This document shows, one piece after another, positions 28,058 through 36,802 of a DNA stretch of 64,000 nucleotides. This stretch comes from Rhizobium sp. RCAM05350 (GTDB taxonomy: Bacteria; Pseudomonadota; Alphaproteobacteria; Rhizobiales; Rhizobiaceae). The stretch covers positions 2,108,001 through 2,172,000 of the forward strand of contig CP087974.1 in NCBI GenBank assembly GCA_024426085.1. The letters run 5' to 3'. Within the stretch, counting starts at the first letter, position 1. Each line of letters begins with the position of its first letter. The notes under the pieces are model-generated. The model ran no database searches. It saw only the letters and a program-made list of their open reading frames with translations, and had not been told where the DNA came from. The position numbers and the translations under genes were made by a program.

Positions 28058-30470
28058 TCAGGTGACGGAGACGAGGAAGGGACCCGAAACGGGTCCGGGC
28101 GTCACATCGTTGAACGGCTGAAGCCAGAAGTAGTTGTTGCCTTGCGGCAGGCAGTTTGGCGTCTGGATAAACCCGGTGGTGTCATCGTTCTGAATGACGG
28201 AGTTGGCGTTTGCCAAAAGACTGAACGTATTGTTTCCACTGAGCGCTGTGAGGCTTGCGAGCTTCCGACCGGTGGTCGTGTAGGCGGTGCCACTGACGAC
28301 TGTTCCGCCCTGTAAGACGCGGCGTTAGGCTGGCGCCGACACCGGAGATGCTGTCGATCGTCGTCGCGAACCGGACGACATCTCCAGCTGCCAGCACCAG
28401 GCTGCCCCAGGCGACCGACCCCGCCGCCGCGCCTGAATGGTTCGCCTTGCCGGCGCTGATTACCCACCCTGCCCCTAAGGCTGGTGGAGTTGTTGCCGCA
28501 GCAAAGTCACCGTTTGCGAGGAGGGTAGCGATCGAAGGATCACCATGGACGCGGGTGTAAGCCCCTCCGGGTTCGACGGCGATGGGAGCGAGGATTGCGT
28601 CGGTGACGGGGTTGAGGATGCCGCTGGTGTTTGAGTAGAGCTGGACATGAGTGATGTTCACCTCGGTTGGCGCGACGGTGAAGAAGATGTCGGATTTACC
28701 CAGCCCGCCTGTTGCAACGATCAGGCCACTATTGAGCGCAGCGGGAGCAAGAGGATCGGCCGAGCCGATCGTCGTCGTCCGGCTCGCACCCCACGCACTC
28801 GGAATGCCGTCAATCGAAACAGAGCGCGGCTGCCATTCGACGGCATTGGCCGATGCATAGCCGGGAATGACAACCACGCCAGCCGAAGCTGAAGCCGTGG
28901 CGGCCGTCGACCACGATCCGGCGCCCACCAGGCGATGGCGAACTTCGAATGTCTTGACGATCACAGGGCTGTTGTCGCCTGGACGCAGGCGAACAAAGAG
29001 CCCGTTGGCATCGCCCGTACCGGTCAACCCACTGCGAACGGCAGTGACAACCGGAACCGGAGGCGCGACATTCGATCCACCGAGATCCGCACCCACCCGA
29101 CCGCTCCAGGTCGGAGGCACCTCAGTAGCGACTTTGGCATGCATCTCGTCGGCTGCCGGCAACATCTGCAGGATCGAACTGTTGTCAGTGCCGCGCTCGA
29201 TGCCCGCGACGATCGCCGGGATACTCTCCTGCGCCACCGGCCCTAAGTGAACGAGATCGCCAATTGCCGGAACGATGCCCTCACCCGCCAGTGTGACAGC
29301 GCGATTTTTGCCGGGAACGGTCCGAAGGGTTCGAAGCACGGAGACGCCAAAACCATCCTCGTCATCTTCGTAGGAACGGAACCGCAAGCCGTAATTCTTG
29401 CCAGCGTCCATTTCAAAGATGGCATCCGTCTCGATACGATTGCCGACCACTGCCGTCACCCGGCCGGAGTGTGTCCTCCGGACGAGAACATCCCGCGCCA
29501 GCATGACGGCACTGCCTGAAGCTGCGCGCCGGACGGAACCCGCCTGTGTCGCGCTGTAGATCGTGTTCCGGTAAATGCGCTCATACTGCAAACGCCGGGT
29601 TTCGATCCAGATTTCGGCCGGATCGGTTTTGCCCGGAAGATCAAGCGCCTCAGTGATCTCGATCGGCTTGATGACCCAGTTTCCCGCGCTGATGGCACCG
29701 GATTTCCGGTAGTAGCCATTGTTCGCGGGGTTCGGGTCAGCATAGACCTCTGCACGGGTTTTCGCTCGGTGCCCAAGGTCCGCATCCATCAGCGCCTTGG
29801 TCGCATAGCGAACATCGGCCGGCCACGGAACGATGCACTCGGCTTCCGGATAGTCGTTGGTCTCATCAAGGAACGTGACGCGGTGCGCGTCCGGCGGTTC
29901 GAAATACTTCGTCGACCAGCGATAATTCGAGGCGTTGCGCGGGCTGATATGATCGTCGATGATCGTGCGCGGCCGGTCGATCGTGACCGTCCACTTCTCG
30001 CCGTCATGCCAGACGGCAGCCCGGCCGGCGGCGCCTGTTGCGGCAAGCACATCGCCAAGACCGTTTTCAAAGTCATGCACCCGGTCATATTTCAGATTGT
30101 TGGCGGCGCAGTGCTCATGCCAATCCTCGAATGCAGGCCAGTCGATTTCGCTATCGGGCGCCGGATAGGCCAGATGCGGGCCGGTGATGGCATGCAGCGA
30201 GAACGAAGCCGGGTTGCGGGTTTCCACATTCGGCACCCACGCCGTTCCGCTCCAGTTGCGCAGCTTTGCGGACACAATGCCGTTGAGTGAATCGAGCGTG
30301 CCGTTCAGCTGGTTTGTGGCCTTGACCCTGGCGAGGGTCTTTGCATGCGCCTTGGAAAAGTTGAACGGCGATTCCTTCCGAAATGATTGCAGCGCAAACC
30401 ACTTCACATCGTCCTGGTCACCGACCTCGGTGTCGTCTTCCGTTTTCCGTGTCTGGTCGTGGTTGCGACC
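28058..30470 (-). CDS. Tip attachment protein J-like host-specificity protein, truncated at its N-terminus
   Basis: About 800 residues remain. 'FSKAHAKTLARVKATNQLNG' and 'IVSAKLRNWSG' near the start, and 'FLDETNDYPEAECIV', are typical of the central part of lambda J / GTA TipJ-type proteins; fibronectin-like modules follow. The roughly 600-residue N-terminal half of the family is missing: similarity ends near 30430-30470, where the diverging clamp gene begins. A change near 28320 restores the C-terminal 'GNNYFWLQPFNDV' and the stop at 28058. Without its N-terminal baseplate part the protein cannot assemble normally, supporting a defective prophage. Confidence 0.68.
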
Positions 30471-30482
30471 AACCGCCTCCGA

Positions 30483-31105
30483 ATGGCCCAAAGGCTGATC
30501 CGGATGGTAGAATTCGACCAGGAGGAGCTGACCTTTGAACCGGTCATCGTGCCGAACGATGCGATTTCGCCGATCATCAAAATCCTCGACAAACAGCCAG
30601 ACGTGAAGGTCGAGCTGTCGGACGCGAAGATCCGCATCACGGCAGGTGCTACGTCGCTGATCAGCAAACTCGTAGACGGAGAATATCTCCCATACGAAAA
30701 GCTGAAACCAAGTGCCACGGCTATCCAGCTCTGCTTTAGCGCCAAGGCTCTTTCAGACGCGGTTACCCGCGTGCTGACCGTATCCACCGACGCGATGTCT
30801 GGCATCGCCTTTGGTTTTGCGGATGGCGGCTGTCGCTCCTGTCCCGTGACGCCAACAACGGCGAGTCCGAAGACGAGATTGCCGCTGTCGGCGATGGCAC
30901 CATACAAACCGGCTTCCACGGCAAGGATTTTCTCGTGGCGCTGGCGCATCTGGAAAAGGATGAGGCCGAGTTCACCGTAAGTGATGATCGGATACCGGCC
31001 CGCCTGAGCGCGGTGGGCGATACCGATATCGTGATGATGCTGGCGCCAATGCGGGTCAAGTGGGCCGGCTTTGACGCGACTGGCGCGGAAAGCGAGGCGG
31101 CGTGA
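30483..31105 (+). CDS. DnaN-like sliding clamp, truncated, one frameshift
   Basis: The second and third clamp domains are present: 'VIVPNDAISPIIKILDKQP', 'DAKIRITAGATSLISKLVDG', and after a change near 30830 'LSLLSRDANNGESEDEIA', 'GFHGKDFLVALAHL' and the near-terminal 'MMLAPMRVKW', the counterpart of the conserved MPMRV end. The first domain is missing, so it could not close a normal ring. The frame remains open upstream to about 30387, but this overlaps the J-like gene on the other strand. Phage clamp paralogues are uncommon; it is divergent from a chromosomal DnaN. Its stop overlaps the next start by 4 bases. Confidence 0.65.
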
Positions 31106-31597
31106 ACCAACACACCCAAAGCCCCGACGCCGTCCGTCTGAGTCGCATCGCTGCCCGCTGGGATGCGACGCGCGGTGATGTCGATCTGGTTTACGGTGCC
31201 GGCGAACCTCACCTGAAATCCAGCGACACGTTCATTCTCGCCTTCGGCCCCGAAGCCGGACACGATGACACCCAGTTTTACTACTGGGCACATCCGGACA
31301 TTGGCTTTCTGCTCACCCTCGTCGAGCGCGCCAAGCGGCGCATTGCCGAGCTGACTGACCGGCCAACAGGCAACTACGCCGCCGAATGCGCCATGAAGTG
31401 CGGCGAGCCGCTGTTCATCCGGTTCCTGACAGACCGTCACGACCTGGAAACGGACGCTATCGGCGACGACATCAAGGACTGCGTGCGCAAGGCGCTCAAG
31501 ATCAAATCCCCGCAAGGAACTGAATTCCAACAACGCCGCCGCCAGACGTTGGCGCGACATGTGCAACGACTTCGAGCTATGGGGACGACACGGATGA
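31102..31597 (+). CDS. Hypothetical phage-type protein, one frameshift
   Basis: Starts at GTG 31102 within the clamp stop. 'FILAFGPEAGHDDTQFYYW' and 'IGFLLTLVERAKRRIAEL' are readable; near 31515 a frame change gives 'ELNSNNAAARRWRDMCNDFE' and a TGA at 31595-31597, an ending common in short rhizobial phage proteins. The stop overlaps the next ATG (ATGA). Function unknown. Confidence 0.5.
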
Positions 31598-32313
31598 CCG
31601 AAACTGAACACCAGGGCACGGTCGCCACGACCGACAATCCTGCACTCCACCATCCACAAGTGGAATTCTTCCGCTTGATCGCCAAGCATTACATGAGTGC
31701 GCTCGAAAGAATTGCCGTCACGGACAATCTGGAGACATGCCACAGGCTGGCCTGCGAGGTTCTCGGCACGCCCCCCGCACCCCAAGATCAAGTGGTGGGG
31801 ATTGCAGATGATCCCGTCACTGATAATGTGCAGACGGGCAGAGAGTGCGTCGGTAGTGGACCTGATCAATCCGGTTCTGCGTGTCTCTCTCCGGCGTCAA
31901 CAGTTAGGCTGGGCGCCGGGTCGCCCACCTTTCAGAGCCGCGTTCAGCCGTGGATGATGGCCTGCTTCGGCGAAATGATAGCCGGTGACCGTGAGGAGCG
32001 TAACCACCGCTTCCTCGAAGAGGCCCTTGAGCTTGTCCAGTCCATCGGCTGCACCGCGCACGAGGCGCACCAACTCGTTGAGTACGTCTATGGCCGCGCC
32101 GTAGGCGAACCTCATCAGGAGGTTGGAGGCGTCATGGTCACGCTCGCAGCCCTCTGCCTTGCCAACGACCTCAATATGCATCATGCAGCAGAAACCGAAC
32201 TTGCGCGCATCTGGACGAAGGTCGAGGCAATCCGCGCGAAGCAAGCCTCGAAGCCGAAACACTCGCCCTTGCCTGGCCCTTCTGCGTCGGAGGGCTCGGC
32301 CAATGGTAGTTGA
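31594..32313 (+). CDS. MazG-like phage NTP pyrophosphohydrolase-type protein
   Basis: About 239 residues. The C-terminal 110 residues carry 'RNHRFLEEALELVQSIG' followed by 'EVGGVMVTLAALCLANDL', the E-x-x-E ... E-x-x-D-like pattern of all-alpha NTP pyrophosphatases. The N-terminal half is low in recognisable motifs and may be a second short gene fused by an error. Phages use such enzymes to change nucleotide pools. The frame is open throughout with the preceding gene, so the start at ATG 31594 rests on the ATGA overlap. Confidence 0.5.
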   Translation: MTETEHQGTVATTDNPALHHPQVEFFRLIAKHYMSALERIAVTDNLETCHRLACEVLGTPPAPQDQVVGIADDPVTDNVQTGRECVGSGPDQSGSACLSPASTVRLGAGSPTFQSRVQPWMMACFGEMIAGDREERNHRFLEEALELVQSIGCTAHEAHQLVEYVYGRAVGEPHQEVGGVMVTLAALCLANDLNMHHAAETELARIWTKVEAIRAKQASKPKHSPLPGPSASEGSANGS

Positions 32314-32556
32314 TCGCAGCAATCGTCGCGAGGTCCGCAACCCAGTCCTGTCACTGCCCGCTGTGAGACGTCTCGACGAGCTATCGCCGGAAACGCGCTG
32401 TCGTTGCTGACATTCTCGGCGACTTGGTGAAAGACGCACGTTCTCGCGCAACAATCATGGATCAAGAACAAGGGTCCGATGGCGGCCTACTGGAAAGCGG
32501 TTGGCGCATACGCCCACCACTTCCGCCGCGTCGTGGTCGGGAGGATCGAACGATGA
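32303..32556 (+). CDS. Small basic phage-type protein, one frameshift
   Basis: From ATG 32303: 'LPAVRRLDELSPETR', then after one change near 32400 'DILGDLVKDARSRAQQSW' and 'MAAYWKAVGAYAHHFRR', ending in a TGA that overlaps the next ATG. About 84 residues, helical and basic. Proteins of this form recur in early regions of rhizobial phages. Function unknown. Confidence 0.5.
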
Positions 32557-33218
32557 TCGCCGACAAAAACCCCGCGCCCGTCCAGACGCAGGAGACGAAG
32601 TTTGCAGCAGAGCTTATGGAACGGGCGGAAACATGCCCGATCTGCGAGGCAGCATTCAAGCCTGACGATTTGTGCGCCACCGACATTGAACTCGGCGTTT
32701 GCCACGCGCAATGCCTGGAGGGCTCGCCAGTCGTCGATCTCGACACCGGAGAGGAAACCGGCGGCACGATTGATACCTATCAATACAGCGAGGTCATGGA
32801 CCCGTTACCCGTCCCGAATGTGAGCGCAAAGGAAGCCGTGCAAGCCTGCCTTGATATCGCGGCCGGCTATTGGAAATCGGCTGGCGACACCATCTCGGAT
32901 ATCGATCGACCAAGCGGCGAAGAGCGCGGTCGCATTCAGGCTGCGACCGCAATCACCACAAAACTGCAGGCATTGTGGGAAACTCTTTCTCAGACACCCA
33001 CGCCCTCCGAGAATGTGAAACCACTGACGTGGATCATGGAGCGCAAGCATCCTCGCAATTCCGAGGGGCGGTTTTGGCTGGCAAAGCCTCATGAGAAGGG
33101 GGATCGAAATTGGCATGACGCCGTTCCGGTTTACCGCGCTCCCGTAGCAATGGAACCGGTAGCGGCGTACACGGTCGATTTCACCGGCTGCTACCACATG
33201 AGCTGCGATATCGCCTAA
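32553..33218 (+). CDS. Hypothetical protein with N-terminal Cys-rich segment
   Basis: 221 residues from ATG 32553 (GGGAGG upstream). 'CPICEAAFKPDDLC' and 'CHAQC' near residues 30-60 suggest a zinc-binding module. The rest, including 'WIMERKHPRNSEGRFWLAKP', has no family I know. It is coupled to the gene before it. The intergenic 33219-33345 follows, with no gene seen. Confidence 0.5.
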   Translation: MIADKNPAPVQTQETKFAAELMERAETCPICEAAFKPDDLCATDIELGVCHAQCLEGSPVVDLDTGEETGGTIDTYQYSEVMDPLPVPNVSAKEAVQACLDIAAGYWKSAGDTISDIDRPSGEERGRIQAATAITTKLQALWETLSQTPTPSENVKPLTWIMERKHPRNSEGRFWLAKPHEKGDRNWHDAVPVYRAPVAMEPVAAYTVDFTGCYHMSCDIA

Positions 33219-33345
33219 ATTGAGCATATTGCGGCCACTGGTTCGCGCGGACCGACTGAGGTTTTCTATCTTTACCCAGGGCCACAACCCGCTCCCCGCA
33301 CCGAAACGGGAAGGACGAGAAAATGCTTTTACCGCATAACACCCT

Positions 33346-33704
33346 TCAAAAGCGCTTAAGGTACTCGCAAACTTTGTCCACACCAGCCTGCCTAATCAGG
33401 TCTTGCTCCGGAGGATTGTGGCACTGCGTGGCTAGGGTGATTAGGAACGCTGGTTGGCAGAGGTCCGTCTTCGCGTTCAGAATTGCTTTCCCCATTGCGC
33501 AAGCCCTCCCTTGGGCATGTGTCGCGACAAGATCGTTACCTCCAGCTATGCAGAAATACACGTCAGCTTCTATGAATTTTTGGGGGCACTCCACGACGCC
33601 GCCGTCATTTGCAGACCATTCAATTGCTCTTTCCCACGGCTCTTGCGCTGCGCTTGCCCTAGAACAGCGACCGAGCATAAGGCTAGAATCATCCAAAATT
33701 TCAT
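33346..33704 (-). CDS. Small secreted Cys-rich protein, one frameshift
   Basis: An ATG at 33704 gives a clear signal peptide, 'MKFWMILALCSVAVLG', followed after a one-base change near 33655 by a mature part of about 100 residues with six Cys ('VECPQ', 'YFCIAG', 'RACAMG', 'DLCQP', 'TQCHN', 'KVCEY'). Even-numbered spaced Cys suggests disulfides in the periplasm. It stands alone on the minus strand among plus-strand phage genes, so it may be lysogenic cargo. Function unknown. Confidence 0.5.
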
Positions 33705-33845
33705 TTCCGCCCCCCGTTTGAACCCTCAAAGAATGAATGCCTTGCGCGGATTGCGCAAGTTAAAATTGCATTCCTCATTTCGAAAAATATTGCCGTCCGA
33801 CAAGCGCCCAAGCCTTGCGCCCCAACTGAAAACGGATGCAGAGCG

Positions 33846-34037
33846 ATGAGGGCCGAACTCGACAGCAACAAGCGCCGGCGCACGCAGATGTATTTCAACG
33901 GCTTCAAGCAAGCCCGAGATCTTGCCATCCAGGTGGTCGAGTCGGTCGACACCAACGATCGCAGTCTTTTAGCCAACGCCATCCGCGCAATTCATCCGCC
34001 GACGAAGGTCCGGCATAAATCGGAGGTCAAGCCGTGA
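33846..34037 (+). CDS. Small basic protein upstream of the integrase
   Basis: 63 residues, Lys/Arg rich ('RAELDSNKRRRTQMYFNGFK'). It overlaps the next start by 4 bases and belongs to the short integrase-side operon. No family recognised. Confidence 0.5.
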   Translation: MRAELDSNKRRRTQMYFNGFKQARDLAIQVVESVDTNDRSLLANAIRAIHPPTKVRHKSEVKP

Positions 34038-34240
34038 CCCGAACAGCAGCCATCAGTAAGTCGGAACTGAACCAGCTCGCCGCTTTGGCGACAGCCAAAA
34101 ATGTGATGGTCGAGATCGTCCGCAACGGCACGACAATCCGCGTTTCGCCGCATCAGGCACGACCACCAGTTGACGAGAGCGAAGAATCCGCCCTTGATCG
34201 CGAGCTTGAAGCTTTCAAGGTGAAACATGGTTACAGTTGA
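34034..34240 (+). CDS. Small protein coupled to the integrase, possible recombination directionality factor
   Basis: 68 residues: 'AISKSELNQLAALATAKNVM' and an acidic C-terminus. It overlaps both neighbours (ATGA upstream, 14 bases with the integrase). Excisionases are often small genes just before the integrase, but this one has no clear winged-helix motif, so the role is only a possibility. Confidence 0.5.
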   Translation: MTRTAAISKSELNQLAALATAKNVMVEIVRNGTTIRVSPHQARPPVDESEESALDRELEAFKVKHGYS

Positions 34241-35292
34241 TCTGAAGGGCATCCACACGGTCAAATCCAATGGCGCCATCTATTATTACGCATGGCGCGG
34301 AGGCCCGCGGCTTGAGGGGGAGCCGGGCACAGATGCTTTTATGAAGTCCTATACGAGGCGTATCGAGCAGCGGCAAATGCCAGACACGGCGAAGTTTCGC
34401 ACGTTGATCACTCTTTATCGCGCAAGCCCCGACTACCAGAAGCTTGCCGCCAGCACCAAAAGAACTGGTCAGGCTGGCTGGACCGCATCAGCATCCACTT
34501 CGGCGATATGAGCATCCGCCTGTTCGACCGTCCGGAGAAGATTCGGCCGGTCATTCGGCAATGGCGCGGGAAGTACGCCGCAACGCCCAGGGCTGCAGAC
34601 TATGGCCTGCAGGTCCTTTCTCGCGTCCTGTCCTACGCCGTTGATCCCCTTTCGAAGATTGCGAAGAATCCGTGTGAAGGGATCAAGCAGATTTATACCA
34701 ATGACCGCCCACGATCATCTGGGAAGAGCAGGATATTGCAACGCTACTAGCCACGTGCTCGGTTGAGGTGAGATGGGGCGTACGTCTCGCAGCACTCACG
34801 GGCCTTCGCGCCGGCGATCTATTTCGCCTCGCATGGACCCATGTGGGAGAAAACGCCATCGTGATTTCCACCGGCAAGAGCAACCACCGACGTGAGGCAG
34901 TCATTCCGATTTACACTGAGCCGCGCGAGCTGCTTGCGGAGATCCCGAAACGCCAGGTCACCATTCTAACGAACAGCCGCAAACGCCCCTGGTCAACAAA
35001 CGGCTTTTCTTCCGTCACACGAAAGCAAGGGACGAGGCTGAAGAAGCCAAGCTGATACCGGAAGGCTTGCATTTTCATGATCTGCATGGAACGGCCGCAA
35101 CGAAATTCTATCTTGCCGGCCTATCTGTGAGGGTCATTGCGGAAATTATGGGCTGGGAAGAGGACGCCGTTGACAAGATTATTCGGCGGTATGTGAGCCT
35201 GCATGGCTGCCACAGAAGCCGTCATCAAACAGATCAACAAGGCCAAACCCAGAACGAAAAGCGTAAAACTACCTGTAAAACCGTCTACTTGA
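34227..35292 (+). CDS. Tyrosine recombinase (phage-type integrase), frameshifted
   Basis: About 355 residues after joining frames (changes near 34465, 34715, 35020 and 35200). 'LTGLRAGDLFRLAW' carries the first catalytic Arg, 'IISTGK'-like sequence a Lys, 'GWEED' the late His/Trp position and 'IIRRYV' the nucleophile Tyr. Box II reads H-D-L-H at 35074-35085 where the family has H-x-L-R, so the second catalytic Arg is replaced by His; one G-to-A change would do this. It ends 41 bases before the tRNA-Gly, the usual place for an integrase that targets a tRNA 3' end. It should have catalysed insertion of the 12.23-35.38 kb element. Confidence 0.85.
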
Positions 35293-35313
35293 GGAACTGC
35301 TCATTCATGGCCG

Positions 35314-35380
35314 CAAAGCCCTGAGAAATAAGGTGGAGCGGGTAGCGGGAATCGAACCCGCACGATCAGCTTGGGAAGCT
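35314..35380. repeat. Right attachment-site repeat (attR) overlapping the intact tRNA-Gly
   Basis: 67 bases matching 12232-12298 with a single mismatch (35332). It covers the 3' half of the tRNA-Gly gene plus 20 bases beyond its CCA end. The tRNA continues intact to the right, so insertion left a working gene here. The pair of repeats defines an element of about 23.1 kb. Confidence 0.9.
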
Positions 35381-35407
35381 GACAAGCTACCACTACATCA
35401 TACCCGC
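35334..35407 (-). tRNA. tRNA-Gly (anticodon CCC)
   Basis: On the minus strand the acceptor strands GCGGGTA and TACCCGC pair fully, the T arm has GGTTCGATTCC, and the anticodon loop TTCCCAA gives anticodon CCC. The discriminator is T and CCA is encoded. 74 bases. It is the integration target of the neighbouring element. Confidence 0.93.
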
Positions 35408-35474
35408 CTTGCGCTTGAGGTTTCCACCAAGCACGGCTGCCTGTCAAGGCGGCAGCCGGTTTTCGGGCGTGTAT

Positions 35475-36572
35475 TTACTCCGAGCGGAAATGCTTGGAGA
35501 GCTTCAGGCCCTGCGCCTGGTAGTTGGAGCCGAGGCCGAGACCGTAAAGACCTTCCGGACGCTCCATCATGTGTTCATAGACCAGGCGGCCGACGATCTG
35601 GCCGTGTTCGAGGATGAACGGCACTTCGTGGCTGCGAACTTCGAGTACGGCGCGGCTGCCCTTGCCTCCGGCCGAGACATGGCCGAAGCCCGGATCGAAG
35701 AAGCCGGCATAGTGGACGCGGAATTCGCCGACCAGCGGATCGAACGGGGTCATTTCGGCGGCATAGAGCGGCGGCACATGCACGGCCTCGCGTGAGACGA
35801 GAATGTAGAACTCGTCGGGATCGAGGATCAGTTCGTCGCGGCCGCGGCTGTAGAGCGGTTCCCAGAAATCGAAGATGCCATGCTCGGCCTTCTTGTCGAC
35901 ATCGACGACGGCAGTGTGATGCTTGCCCCGGTATCCGATCAGGCCGTCGGCGCCGGTGCCCTTGAGGTCGATTGACAGCGCGATGCCGGCACCCGAGACG
36001 TTCGGCTTGTCGCTGGCGACCAGCACATCGCTTTCATGCAGCGCCATCACTTCCGTCTCGGTCAACAGCGCGTGGCCGATGCGGAAGCGGATCTGCGACA
36101 GGCGCGAGCCGCGCCGGACGATGACCGGGAAGGTGCGTGGGCTGATTTCGAGATAAAGCGGGCCGGAATAGCCGGCCGGGATCTTGTCGAATTCCTGGGC
36201 GCGGTCGGTGATGACGCGGGTGAAGATATCGAGACGGCCAGTCGAGCTTTTCGGGTTGGCCGAGGCAGACATTTCCGGGAGCAGATCCAGGCTTTCCATC
36301 AAGGGGACGATATAGACGCAGCCGGTCTCGAGTACCGCCCCTTCGGAAAGATCAATGACGTGCAGCTTCAACCGGTCGAGCTTGTCGGCGACCAGATGGC
36401 CAGGGCCGGGCATAAAGCTGGCGCGCACACGAAAGGCAATGGAACCGAGACGCAGATCGAGGCTGGCCGGCTGGATCTGGTCGGCATCGAGCTTCGCCTC
36501 GCTTTTCAACCGTCCCGCGTCGAACAGCGCTGCAATAGCGCGATCGGCTAGAATGCCTGTGGCCCTGGTCAT
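35475..36572 (-). CDS. dcd: 2'-deoxycytidine 5'-triphosphate deaminase family protein
   Basis: About 365 residues, intact. The length and duplicated dUTPase-like halves are those of the long Rhizobiales form, about twice the E. coli Dcd. 'IQPASLDLRLG' and 'FTRVITDR' lie in the first half and 'GIALSIDLKGTGADGLIGYR' and 'FDPGFGH' in the second. The ATG at 36572 (AAGGA eight bases upstream) is chosen over the one at 36578 and a longer frame to 36644. It deaminates dCTP to supply dUTP for thymidylate synthesis. It diverges from the metZ riboswitch. Confidence 0.85.
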   Translation of the reverse strand: MTRATGILADRAIAALFDAGRLKSEAKLDADQIQPASLDLRLGSIAFRVRASFMPGPGHLVADKLDRLKLHVIDLSEGAVLETGCVYIVPLMESLDLLPEMSASANPKSSTGRLDIFTRVITDRAQEFDKIPAGYSGPLYLEISPRTFPVIVRRGSRLSQIRFRIGHALLTETEVMALHESDVLVASDKPNVSGAGIALSIDLKGTGADGLIGYRGKHHTAVVDVDKKAEHGIFDFWEPLYSRGRDELILDPDEFYILVSREAVHVPPLYAAEMTPFDPLVGEFRVHYAGFFDPGFGHVSAGGKGSRAVLEVRSHEVPFILEHGQIVGRLVYEHMMERPEGLYGLGLGSNYQAQGLKLSKHFRSE

Positions 36573-36688
36573 TTCCATCGTCCTTATTGCCGCAACCGGC
36601 ACGTCATAACCCAAATTGTCCCTGTGACATATCTTGTTGTTCACGGGAATTGACGCAAGCGCGGCTAATCAGTAAATACTGACTTATC

Positions 36689-36743
36689 CCGTGGTGATTT
36701 GGCCGGTCGGCTTGCAGCCACGTAAAACAAATAGCTAAAAAGG
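36689..36743 (+). ncRNA. SAM-II riboswitch aptamer upstream of metZ
   Basis: The sequence contains the SAM-II consensus in order: CGTGGTGATTTGG from 36690, CCGG, the P1 partner CCACG (36718-36722), the A-rich strand and GCTAAA at about 36734-36739. SAM-II elements occur upstream of metA, metZ and similar genes in alphaproteobacteria and lower expression when SAM is abundant. It lies about 60 bases before the metZ start. Confidence 0.9.
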
Positions 36744-36790
36744 CCGGGTTTGAAACCGGCTTGCTTTACGTGGCCGGTTTTTTGTTTTGA
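36743..36790 (+). terminator. Expression platform of the SAM-II riboswitch with intrinsic terminator
   Basis: AACCGGC (36754-36760) pairs with GCCGGTT (36773-36779), followed by a T-rich run to 36787: a rho-independent terminator. GCCACGTAAA in the aptamer (36717-36726) is perfectly complementary to TTTACGTGGC at 36765-36774, which overlaps the terminator stem, so the two structures exclude each other. A third helix, GCCGGGTTTGAAACCGGC at 36743-36760, is also possible. The layout predicts SAM binding leads to termination. Confidence 0.75.
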
Positions 36791-36802
36791 AAGAGACAAT
36801 CG

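Noticed and set aside
29769..30290. Long plus-strand open frame opposite the J-like gene
   Set aside because: The minus strand carries clear family motifs throughout; the plus-strand frame has none and no ribosome binding site.
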